From contig CAXGOB010000103.1 in the NCBI GenBank assembly GCA_964011275.1, positions 1 to 13,689 on the forward strand: DNA of 13,689 bases, written 5' to 3'. Below, one piece after another: positions 6,022 through 13,198 of the stretch (the first letter of the stretch is position 1; each line of letters opens with the position of its first letter). The position numbers were made by a program, and so were the translations under genes. Source of the stretch: UBA7328 sp002471345 (GTDB lineage: Bacteria > Bacteroidota > Bacteroidia > Chitinophagales > Saprospiraceae). The notes below the pieces were generated by a model. That model saw only the letters and a list, made by a program, of their open reading frames with translations, had not been told where the DNA came from and did not search any database.

Positions 6022-8198
6022 AAAATTTAACGACATGCCTATTCTTATTCGTTGTGGTTCATTCCTTTGGAGCTACTGTTACTTGGGACGGAGGAGCAGG
6101 AACGGATAATTGGGGCGATGCGTCAAACTGGGATTCGAATGCCTTGCCTGGTTTATTTGATGATGTGGTCATTCCATTTCAAGAGAATGCGATTTTGAAT
6201 ATCAGTGCATCCATTCAATCACTGACATTAGCGGGGCAGAATATATTCACTACGAATGCTAACTCCACCCTTTCATTATCAGGTTCTCAAAACTTCGCCA
6301 TAGAACTCATCAATATTAGTGAAATCAGAAATAATGGAGGTATTCATATTTCCAATTTTGACGGCACAGGTGTTAAGGTAAATGCTGGAAGTATTCTAAG
6401 ATCAACAGGTGAATTAGAAATTATAACTATTTCAAATGGTCATGGGATAGATAATAGAGGGACAGTGGAAATTAACAGCGGTTACCTCTTAATAGATGAA
6501 GTTGTTACCTCTGGATTTCAAGCAATACTGAATGATGGAAGTGGAGATCTTGTGAATAATGCGAGAATATCCATAAATGATATAAATGGAGTAGGTATAA
6601 AAAACGATGGAATATCTAATATGATTACTAATACGGATTCTCTGATTATTACCAATACGGTGAGTAATGGTATTGAGAATTTTGGTGATTTTAATAATAA
6701 TGCCAATGCCGTAGTACTGATAAGTCATGTGACAGTTGATCATGGCATTTTGAGTTCTCCGACTAGTAGCAGTTTTGGGATATTTAACCATGGCAGAATT
6801 GAGATAAGCCATACAGCAGATGATGCTATAGAATGCAGGTTAATTGTGAATTCAGATAGTATTATTATAGATAGTATAAGTATGGGCCATGGTATTGATC
6901 TAATAGATTCTCTATATAATTCTTCTTCAGGAGGGATTATAGTTTCTAACATTTTGGATAATTCCAAAATAGGAATTTATCAATCACATTTTGCAGGAGA
7001 AGTGGATAATCAAGGACATATCGAAGTGAGTAATTGTGAAGGGAAGGGAATTGAAATAGAAGGAGACATGTATAACTCAGGATTGGTTTTTGTCCATGAT
7101 TGCAATGACAAAGGGTTTGTCAACAACACTCTTTTGGAGAATTTGGCTTCCGGAGAAATTATTGTTCAAAATATACATGGTACCTCCTCAGAAGGATTCT
7201 TTAATGCGAACTTCTTAGGAAGAGTATATAATCATGGGAGTATTGATATTTCATTAATTCATGACACAATTGGCTTAATAAATAAAGCAGTATTCGAAAA
7301 TTATGGAGTGTTAAACATTTCAGAAACAAAGGATTTTGGACTATTTAACAATAGACTAATGTTAAATGAAGGGACCATAAATATTGATCAAATTGATAGT
7401 GTAGGATTAGAAAATGGTAAAATAGGAGGTGCATTTATTGGAGATTTTAATCAATCAGGAAGCTTGAAAATTACATCAACAACTGGGTCATCTTTTCGAA
7501 ATACTAGTATATTCGAAATAGACTCTTGTGGTTCGATGGAGGTAGATGGGGCATTAGAAATTTTCTCTGATTTAGTAAACCATGGATACCTTTTACAAGA
7601 GTACAATGGGAATAATTTTATAATTGGGGGCACACTTACAAATCTTGGAGTTTATATAGAGCGATATGGCCGTACTTTTAATGAGGCCAATTTTGTTAAT
7701 ACAGGAATGTATATAAAAGGATTATCAAGCCCGATTACTTGCCAAGAGGCGATAGATTCATTCTACTACGGACCTAACTCTGCAAATATTACAGCTCAAG
7801 CAAATGTAAGTAGCGACGAGAATGGTGTTCATTTAATTGGTACTGCAAATCTCGCTTCTAATCAAGTTAACTTGAATGCCTCTTCATCGGGAATTGAAGC
7901 GATATATGTACAGTTAACATTGCCTGGCAATTGCGATTATTATGCTCCTATATATTTAAGTCAAATATTAAATTGTGGAGGCACAACAAACCAATGGATT
8001 GGAAATGCATCCAATAATTGGTTTAACACTGGTAATTGGAGTTTAAATCATGTTCCATTGAATACAGAAGAGGTCGTCATTCCAAGTGGGTCAACAGTGA
8101 TAATTGAGAATGGATCTGCAGCTGTGGCCAGAATAATCAGCGTAGATATGAATGTGGACTTTACAATAGATGGTACAATTGAAATAGCCGGCAATTAG
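6018..8198 (+). CDS. Large secreted repeat protein, probable beta-helix surface protein
   Basis: This 726-aa exported protein has a signal peptide (M-K-N-L-T-T-C-L-F-L-F-V-V-V-H-S-F-G). A module near residues 20-55 has T-W-D-G-G, N-W-G-D-A-S-N-W and D-D-V-V-I-P. The central part, about 60-560, is built of degenerate repeats of about 20-30 residues with patterns such as N-x-G-x-I-x-I-S-N and G-I-x-N-x-G, which suggests a right-handed beta-helix. A second W/NW module at about 657-689 has Q-W-I-G-N, N-T-G-N-W and E-E-V-V-I-P, mirroring the first. It ends shortly afterwards in E-I-A-G-N, with no recognisable type IX secretion tail and no Gly-Cys-x end, unlike the LRR protein in cassette 1. The C terminus may be shortened, or anchoring may differ. 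It occupies the same position as the LRR protein but is unrelated in sequence. An adhesin or matrix role is inferred. Confidence 0.82.
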   Translation: MKNLTTCLFLFVVVHSFGATVTWDGGAGTDNWGDASNWDSNALPGLFDDVVIPFQENAILNISASIQSLTLAGQNIFTTNANSTLSLSGSQNFAIELINISEIRNNGGIHISNFDGTGVKVNAGSILRSTGELEIITISNGHGIDNRGTVEINSGYLLIDEVVTSGFQAILNDGSGDLVNNARISINDINGVGIKNDGISNMITNTDSLIITNTVSNGIENFGDFNNNANAVVLISHVTVDHGILSSPTSSSFGIFNHGRIEISHTADDAIECRLIVNSDSIIIDSISMGHGIDLIDSLYNSSSGGIIVSNILDNSKIGIYQSHFAGEVDNQGHIEVSNCEGKGIEIEGDMYNSGLVFVHDCNDKGFVNNTLLENLASGEIIVQNIHGTSSEGFFNANFLGRVYNHGSIDISLIHDTIGLINKAVFENYGVLNISETKDFGLFNNRLMLNEGTINIDQIDSVGLENGKIGGAFIGDFNQSGSLKITSTTGSSFRNTSIFEIDSCGSMEVDGALEIFSDLVNHGYLLQEYNGNNFIIGGTLTNLGVYIERYGRTFNEANFVNTGMYIKGLSSPITCQEAIDSFYYGPNSANITAQANVSSDENGVHLIGTANLASNQVNLNASSSGIEAIYVQLTLPGNCDYYAPIYLSQILNCGGTTNQWIGNASNNWFNTGNWSLNHVPLNTEEVVIPSGSTVIIENGSAAVARIISVDMNVDFTIDGTIEIAGN

Positions 8199-8355
8199 AC
8201 TGATAATCCGAAATTGATTATTTAGTAGTTTTTGTATATTGAATTATTAAAGTTCGACTTAACTAATGAAGTTTGGTCGGATTCAAAAAAATGCAGACTA
8301 GAAATGGAAGCGTGTCCATTTACATGCAATTCCTCTTTGTGTTTATGAAAAAAAA

Positions 8356-10272
8356 ATGAATCTTTTCAAGACAGTGATATTGATTTTTTTTTCAGGAATA
8401 CTTTATTCTAATTCAAATATTCCTGATAGTATTACTTCGCACTTAATTAACTTAGACACAGATACCTCCAAAATCGACTACCTCATAGATCAATCTTGGT
8501 CTTTTGCCAGAAAAGACCCAGAATTGAGTCTTGCCCTTTTGTCAAAGTTAGATAGCATTATCAGTGTAGCGGGAGAAGAATACGGTAAGGATGTAATGTA
8601 TTATTATCAAGGGGTAATCTACAAGAATCTGGGGAAATATGTGGAAAGTGAAAGGTCATTCTTCAACTACTATGATTACCATCAAGAGTTAAATAATAAT
8701 AGACACTTAGCGGTAGTAACTATGGCCATGGCTAATCTGTATTCAGATCAAGGCTTGTGGGCAAAAAGTATGAATTCGGTTACAGAATCATTACAACTCT
8801 ATGAATCTCAAAATGATACTTTAGGAATAATAAGATCAAGTGGTAAATTGGGATATTTACTTACAAAACTCAATAGAAATGAAGATGCTTTAATATATCA
8901 TAATGATGCAAAGAATTTAGCAAAAAGTGTTGAAAATAATAGCGAGTTATCCATCGCCCACTCTAACATCGGAAACACATTTGAAGAGTTAAATCAGTTA
9001 GACTCTGCTTTACTTCATTATGAAATATCCCAAGGTATCAACAATAAACAAAAGGACGAATGGGGATTGGTATATGATAAGACACAGCTCGGGAAGTTGA
9101 TGATGAAAATGGGAAAAGAGGACCAAGCGTTATTGTATGCAAATGAAGGTCATAGAATAGCAAAAAAGATAAAAGCGACAAACCTCATTGCTTTTAGCCA
9201 ATTACTACTTGGAAATGTTTTAATCAATCAAAATCAGTTTGATAAAGGAATAAAGCTTCTCGATGAATTACTAGAAAATGACGATTTCAATAATTCACTT
9301 CAAGATCAAACAGAAGCTCATGAATCCCTTTATTTGGCTTATAAATCTATAGGACAAATTGACCAAGCTTTTTCGAATTTAGAATCATTTCACACCCTGA
9401 GCGACAGTATTCTGAATAGTAGTATTACAGATCAAGTGAATAATCTAGAAATTAAATATCAGACAGAAAAAAAGGAACAAGAAATAGTCAATTTACAACT
9501 TAATGAAGAGTTGAGTAAAGCAAGAATCTCTAACCAAAGAATTGCCATTTTTAGTTTGCTTACAGGACTCGGGCTTTTAACCATTATGCTTTATAGAAAT
9601 CGTCAACAAAAACTAAAAATTGAATCTCAAAACGACATTATTGCCAAGTCATTAAAAGAAAAAGACACACTGCTCCGTGAGATCCATCACCGTGTAAAAA
9701 ATAATCTCCAATTCGTCTCGTCTTTGCTCAATCTCCAAAGCCGCCATGTAGAAGATGATACTGCTCTAATTGCACTCCAAGAAGGCCAAAACAGAGTAAA
9801 ATCTATGGCTCTCATTCATCAAAATTTGTATCAAGAAGACAATCTTACAGGAATAGAAGTGAAAGAATATTTTGAAAAACTAACGAATAGTCTTTTCACC
9901 TCATATAATATAGCTCCTGAGAGAATAAAGCTTGAAATGGAAATCGAAAATGTAAATCTAGATGTTGACTCTGTTATTCCTATTGGATTGATAGTCAATG
10001 AATTAGTTAGCAATTCTCTCAAACATGCATTTCCAAACGATGCAAATGGAGTGATCTCAGTGAGATTAAATGAAGAAAATGATCAATTGATTTTAAGTGT
10101 TTCTGACAATGGATTGGGTATGGATACATCAGATAAAGATGGATTTGAAAAATCATTTGGGTATAAGCTTATTAATGCTTTTAAGTCTCAGCTCGAAGCT
10201 GATCTAGATATATCAAGTGAAAATGGCACAACAGTGGAAATGAGGATTAACGAATATCAAAAGGTAGCTTGA
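8356..10272 (+). CDS. TPR sensor histidine kinase (HisKA_2 family)
   Basis: This 638-aa membrane sensor kinase has an N-terminal signal or membrane segment (V-I-L-I-F-F-S-G-I-L). TPR-like helices follow to about residue 350 (for example L-D-S-A-L-L-H-Y-E-I and S-I-G-Q-I-D-Q-A-F), then a coiled coil with E-K-K-E-Q-E-I and a membrane segment at about 396-414. The kinase core has K-D-T-L-L-R-E-I-H-H-R-V-K-N-N with the phospho-accepting histidine at 444/445. The N box N-E-L-V-S-N-S-L-K-H-A-F is at 548-559, and the ATP-lid D-N-G-L-G-M-D starts at 584. The periplasmic TPR region probably senses a protein or peptide. The start is ATG 8356; an ATG at 8345 reads only M-K-K-K then TGA. A 157-nt gap separates it from the cassette 2 gene, and no terminator or clear promoter box was identified there. 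Probable phosphorylation targets are the REC-HTH regulators nearby. Confidence 0.92.
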   Translation: MNLFKTVILIFFSGILYSNSNIPDSITSHLINLDTDTSKIDYLIDQSWSFARKDPELSLALLSKLDSIISVAGEEYGKDVMYYYQGVIYKNLGKYVESERSFFNYYDYHQELNNNRHLAVVTMAMANLYSDQGLWAKSMNSVTESLQLYESQNDTLGIIRSSGKLGYLLTKLNRNEDALIYHNDAKNLAKSVENNSELSIAHSNIGNTFEELNQLDSALLHYEISQGINNKQKDEWGLVYDKTQLGKLMMKMGKEDQALLYANEGHRIAKKIKATNLIAFSQLLLGNVLINQNQFDKGIKLLDELLENDDFNNSLQDQTEAHESLYLAYKSIGQIDQAFSNLESFHTLSDSILNSSITDQVNNLEIKYQTEKKEQEIVNLQLNEELSKARISNQRIAIFSLLTGLGLLTIMLYRNRQQKLKIESQNDIIAKSLKEKDTLLREIHHRVKNNLQFVSSLLNLQSRHVEDDTALIALQEGQNRVKSMALIHQNLYQEDNLTGIEVKEYFEKLTNSLFTSYNIAPERIKLEMEIENVNLDVDSVIPIGLIVNELVSNSLKHAFPNDANGVISVRLNEENDQLILSVSDNGLGMDTSDKDGFEKSFGYKLINAFKSQLEADLDISSENGTTVEMRINEYQKVA

Positions 10273-10278
10273 AATCCT

Positions 10279-10313
10279 AGGATTTATTCGTGGATCAGAC
10301 AAAAATAAATCCT
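10279..10313. repeat. Inverted repeat downstream of the first histidine kinase
   Basis: Ten-base arms AGGATTTATT (10279-10288) and AATAAATCCT (10304-10313) are perfectly complementary around a 15-nt loop. The left arm overlaps a perfect 12-bp palindrome, AATCCTAGGATT (10274-10285). The stem is AT-rich and has no T-run after it, so it would be a weak terminator at best. It occupies the gap between the two kinase genes. Confidence 0.35.
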
Positions 10314-10378
10314 CAGAAAATACTATCCTTTAATACCTAAAAACAACACCTCCAGCCTGAATATTCTAATTTCTGAGT

Positions 10379-10386
10379 TATATTAG
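10379..10386 (+). promoter_or_regulatory. Possible -7 box upstream of the second histidine kinase
   Basis: TATATTAG differs by one base from TAnnTTTG and starts 15 nt before the ATG at 10394. No copy of the local dyad lies upstream of it. AT-rich DNA yields such matches by chance, so support is weak. Confidence 0.2.
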
Positions 10387-10393
10387 TCCCAAT

Positions 10394-11407
10394 ATGGTGA
10401 GAACTTTAAAATGGATGTGTTTTCTCTATTTTCTATTGTGCTATAGTGCATCTTTTGGTCATAATATTGATAGTTTAAAGTCTGTCATTATTTCCTCGTC
10501 AGATACCACTCGAAGCAGCGCATTTCATCAATTGGGCAGAGCCTACATTAAGGCAGCTGCATATGATTCTGCCCTACATGTTTTTGATGAAGGCATCCTT
10601 TATGCTCAATCTAAAGGGCACACACAGCAGTTAGCTTATCTCTATGACTATAAAGGAATAGCACACGACATGAAAGGTGAGCTGGAGAAGACTTTAGATT
10701 CATACGATCGGGCCAGATCCTATTATCACCAACTGGATAATCAGGAGGAGGCACTTAATCAATTAGATATCAATGTAGGTGTAGCTTATTTTTTTGCCGG
10801 TGACCTCGGGAAATCTTTAGAATACTACTTATTAGCATATGAGGATGCAAAAGAGTTAGGACTGGATAATCATGAAGCAAAACTGGTCAATAATATCGCT
10901 ATCATATATCGTCGATCAAAGAAATATGATGAGGCCTTAAAATATTATTATGAATCTATCAAGATTAAAAAAAGAATAGGGGATGATAAAGGTCATGCTA
11001 ATACTTTAATGAATATTGGGTTATTGCATTCACAACAGGGTAGAATAGATAGTGCCATTTTTTATCTGCTGCTCTCTGAATCTATGATGGAGCAGGCTGC
11101 TAATCCTATCACTGATTTGTATCATGTGAGATATGCAATGGGTGATATCTACTTTCATGATCATCAATATATTGAAGCAGAGTCCATATTGAGTCATTTT
11201 GATTCAATAGATTATCCAGGTATGGAGCCGCTCCAAAAGACTAATGGCAAGATCATGCTCGGAACTATCTATCAAAATAGAGGAGATCATAATACTGCTT
11301 TGAGATATTTTAATGATTGTAAGGAATTTTTAGATGAGCGAATAGATGTAGTTAGTTTAGAAAAGGTTTTTAGAAAAAGAGCGAAGTCATTGTATGCTTT
11401 AGATTAG
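10394..11407 (+). CDS. Sensor (TPR) half of the split histidine kinase
   Basis: This 337-aa product starts with a signal peptide (W-M-C-F-L-Y-F-L-L-C-Y-S-A-S-F-G) followed by about seven TPR-like units, such as Y-D-S-A-L-H-V-F, K-Y-D-E-A-L-K-Y-Y-Y-E-S-I and H-N-T-A-L-R-Y-F. It has no kinase core and no second membrane segment. It ends at TAG 11405-11407, just before the last TPR helix and coiled coil would begin. If made, it would be a free periplasmic TPR protein. It is better read as the N-terminal part of the interrupted kinase. Confidence 0.7.
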   Translation: MVRTLKWMCFLYFLLCYSASFGHNIDSLKSVIISSSDTTRSSAFHQLGRAYIKAAAYDSALHVFDEGILYAQSKGHTQQLAYLYDYKGIAHDMKGELEKTLDSYDRARSYYHQLDNQEEALNQLDINVGVAYFFAGDLGKSLEYYLLAYEDAKELGLDNHEAKLVNNIAIIYRRSKKYDEALKYYYESIKIKKRIGDDKGHANTLMNIGLLHSQQGRIDSAIFYLLLSESMMEQAANPITDLYHVRYAMGDIYFHDHQYIEAESILSHFDSIDYPGMEPLQKTNGKIMLGTIYQNRGDHNTALRYFNDCKEFLDERIDVVSLEKVFRKRAKSLYALD

Positions 11408-11428
11408 ACATCTCAGGCGTACACAGAT

Positions 11429-12340
11429 TTGGACTCAGCCAGTCAATTGATGAACGAAATAAAGTCTGATGAAAAATTGAGATTAGAATCTGAGATGCAG
11501 ACTAAGTACAGCACTCTTCAGAAAGTTCAAGAAATAGCATTACTCTCAGCTGAATCTGAGAATCAGGCTTTAAGAATAGCTCAAGGAAAAAGAAATCTTC
11601 TATATGCCATTTTCGGATTGGGCTTTTTGGTCCTAATGATAATAATCATCCTAAGGAATAGAAATAGAATAGAGGTACTCAATTCTGATTTAAAAGAGAA
11701 GAATGTGTTAATCGAAAAATCTTTAAAGGAGAAAGACACTCTACTAAGAGAGATACATCATAGGGTGAAGAATAATCTTCAAGTCATTTCTTCACTCTTG
11801 GGCATCCAATCTAGAAATGTAAAAGATGTAGCTGCTGTAAATGCACTGAATGAAGGCAGAACTAGAGTGCAATCTATGTCTTTGATTCATCAGGACTTGT
11901 ATAAACATGATAATCTAAAGGGCATTAACATCAAAGAATATTTTGAAAAATTGATAAATAGCATATTCGAAACATATAAAATTTCAAATGAAGCTGTGGA
12001 AGTCAATTATGAGGTGCAAGCTGTAGTACTCGATGTGGATACAGCCATCCCGTTAGGTCTCATCCTAAATGAATTAATCACTAATGCTCTGAAGTATGCT
12101 TTCCAAGATGGAAAAGGAGAAATAGATATCCATTTAAAAAGTGAAGGTGATCAAATTACCCTAAAGGTGTCTGATAATGGTAGGGGCATGAGTGAAGAAG
12201 AACAAGCTTTAAACAGCGAATCATACGGTTATGAATTAATCAATGCCTTAATCGATCAATTGGATGGTGAACTCAAACTGAATATGGACAAAGGCTGCAA
12301 AGTAGAAGTGTCTTTTAAGAACTATGAAAAGGCGGCTTAA
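11429..12340 (+). CDS. Membrane-anchored HisKA_2 kinase half of the split histidine kinase
   Basis: This 303-aa product comprises a coiled coil, one membrane segment (L-L-Y-A-I-F-G-L-G-F-L-V-L-M-I-I-I-I), a HisKA_2 dimerisation domain with E-I-H-H-R-V-K-N-N, and an HATPase domain with N box and D-N-G-R-G-M. The frame reopens right after the TAG at 11405-11407. The first candidate start is TTG at 11429, seven codons later, and the first ATG is at 11450. Neither has a visible ribosome binding site, so independent translation is uncertain. All catalytic motifs are intact. Its TAA overlaps the ATG of the response regulator (TAATG), which indicates translational coupling and a cognate pair. Confidence 0.72.
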   Translation: MDSASQLMNEIKSDEKLRLESEMQTKYSTLQKVQEIALLSAESENQALRIAQGKRNLLYAIFGLGFLVLMIIIILRNRNRIEVLNSDLKEKNVLIEKSLKEKDTLLREIHHRVKNNLQVISSLLGIQSRNVKDVAAVNALNEGRTRVQSMSLIHQDLYKHDNLKGINIKEYFEKLINSIFETYKISNEAVEVNYEVQAVVLDVDTAIPLGLILNELITNALKYAFQDGKGEIDIHLKSEGDQITLKVSDNGRGMSEEEQALNSESYGYELINALIDQLDGELKLNMDKGCKVEVSFKNYEKAA

Positions 12341-12939
12341 TGGATCGATCAGCCCTTAATATATTAATAGTAGAAGATGAAGCAATCATAGCAACTGATA
12401 TCAAATCACTTTTAGTATCTGAAGGATTTAATGTCAAAGGGGTTGCTAAAAATGCCACCAGGGCATATGACTTGTTGAGTATGGAGGATATTAACTTTTG
12501 TATTCTGGATATCCATATAGGGACTGGTCCTTCAGGGATAGACATTGCAGAAGTCCTTCATAATAAATATCAAATTCCCTACATTTTTTTGACCTTATTC
12601 TCTGATGAAAAAACCTTGAATTCAGCTCAAGAGATGGCTCCGTACGGATATCTCGTAAAGCCTTTTCAAGATCAATCTTTGATTTCTACTATCACCATTG
12701 CATGGAGCAACTGGCAGAGGAGTTTGCATAAGACTATCAATTCAGAGCTGATAGCAAAAAAATCACTCACAGATCAAGAACAAGTGATCACAGGCCTTCT
12801 AGCTAAAGGACATTCTTACAAGACCATCTGTGAAAAATTATTCATTTCCATGAATACATTGAAATACCACGCGAAAAACATCTATTCAAAATTCGATGTA
12901 AAAGGAAGATCAGAGCTTACTGCCCACCTTTATCAGTAG
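12340..12939 (+). CDS. REC-HTH response regulator, probable partner of the adjacent kinases
   Basis: This 199-aa response regulator has a receiver domain with Glu12 and Asp13, phospho-acceptor Asp57 (C-I-L-D-I-H), Thr85 and Lys107 (Y-L-V-K-P-F). The GerE/LuxR-type HTH at about 140-195 contains L-T-D-Q-E-Q-V-I-T-G-L-L and M-N-T-L-K-Y-H-A-K-N-I-Y. It is a paralogue of the regulator at 4976-5593, sharing A-P/L-P-Y-G-Y-x-V-K-P-F and N-T-L-K-Y-H-x-K-N-I. The ATG overlaps the kinase stop by one base (TAATG), so it is translated with the kinase half. The output recognition region differs from that of the two orphan HTH proteins, suggesting a different or only partly overlapping target. A dyad begins 11 nt after its stop. 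Confidence 0.92.
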   Translation: MDRSALNILIVEDEAIIATDIKSLLVSEGFNVKGVAKNATRAYDLLSMEDINFCILDIHIGTGPSGIDIAEVLHNKYQIPYIFLTLFSDEKTLNSAQEMAPYGYLVKPFQDQSLISTITIAWSNWQRSLHKTINSELIAKKSLTDQEQVITGLLAKGHSYKTICEKLFISMNTLKYHAKNIYSKFDVKGRSELTAHLYQ

Positions 12940-12950
12940 AAATTTGATAA

Positions 12951-12973
12951 AACCACACAAATGTGTGGGGCTT
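12951..12973 (+). promoter_or_regulatory. Dyad between response regulator and third small peptide gene: terminator or operator
   Basis: CCACACA (12953-12959) and TGTGTGG (12962-12968) are perfect inverted arms around AA. The element has the same 6-N4-6 geometry as the operator dyads, with GTGTGG against GGGTGG on the right arm. However, it starts 11 nt after a stop codon and is followed by a T-rich stretch (about 12977-12997), which also fits a transcription terminator. The sequence 28 nt after the right arm is only a poor -7 box (TTCTTTTA). Confidence 0.4.
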
Positions 12974-13018
12974 CCACTTTTATATTTTTCTTCTTTTACA
13001 GAAACAAGTTCAACAATA

Positions 13019-13198
13019 ATGAAACTAGTATGGAAAAGGTCAAATGCAATAATAAAAAAGAAGAGAACCAATGTAAATGAGACGATTGCATTATCCAATT
13101 GGAAAGAATTAAACCAAATGATCAGCGATCATTTTGAAAAGGAAAAATTATCAAATTTATTAAAACAATGTCCTGATGAAAAGAAAAGAATTTTTTAG
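13019..13198 (+). CDS. Third small peptide (59 aa) upstream of the cupin gene
   Basis: This 59-residue, lysine-rich peptide has no signal sequence. It contains S-N-W-K-E-L-N-Q-M-I-S-D-H-F-E-K-E, which resembles D-L-N-Q-K-L-D-E-H-F-R-K-E of the cassette 2 peptide: L-N-Q, then four residues, then H-F-x-K-E. The Trp lies closer to the motif than in the cassette peptides, so homology is plausible but not proven. The frame extends upstream to a TTG at 12944, but that would run through the dyad, so the ATG at 13019 is preferred. The 3' end overlaps the cupin gene start by 23 nt. The pattern of small peptide gene overlapping a downstream gene therefore occurs three times. Function unknown. Confidence 0.55.
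   Translation: MKLVWKRSNAIIKKKRTNVNETIALSNWKELNQMISDHFEKEKLSNLLKQCPDEKKRIF

Larger units (their letters stand above)
10394..12340 (+). pseudogene. Second TPR/HisKA_2 histidine kinase gene, split by an in-frame TAG
   Basis: Positions 10394-12340 form one reading frame of 649 codons including the terminal TAA, broken only by TAG at 11405-11407. Reading through the TAG gives about 648 residues, close to the intact 638-aa kinase upstream. Domain order is the same: signal peptide, TPRs, coiled coil, membrane segment at about 402-422, H-H-R-V-K-N-N with histidines at codons 455 and 456, N box N-E-L-I-T-N-A-L-K-Y-A-F from codon 559, and D-N-G-R-G-M from 594. Sequence just after the stop (S-Q-A-Y-T-D-L-D) matches D-Q-A-F-S-N-L-E in the intact kinase, so coding continued through this point. 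The stop separates the extracytoplasmic sensor from the membrane and kinase parts. It may be a recent nonsense mutation, a sequence error, or a functional split. TAG is a genuine stop for neighbouring genes, so genetic-code reassignment is not supported. Confidence 0.75.

Noticed and set aside
444..11407. Alternative genetic code with TAG or TAA read as glutamine
   Set aside because: TAG ends the intact genes at 5593, 8198 and 12939, and TAA ends those at 4408 and 4415. Reassignment would run these proteins on without evident homology.
12944..13018. Extended 84-aa start of the third small peptide at a TTG
   Set aside because: The extra 25 codons run through the inverted repeat and T-rich stretch and look non-coding. 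The ATG at 13019 is the better start.
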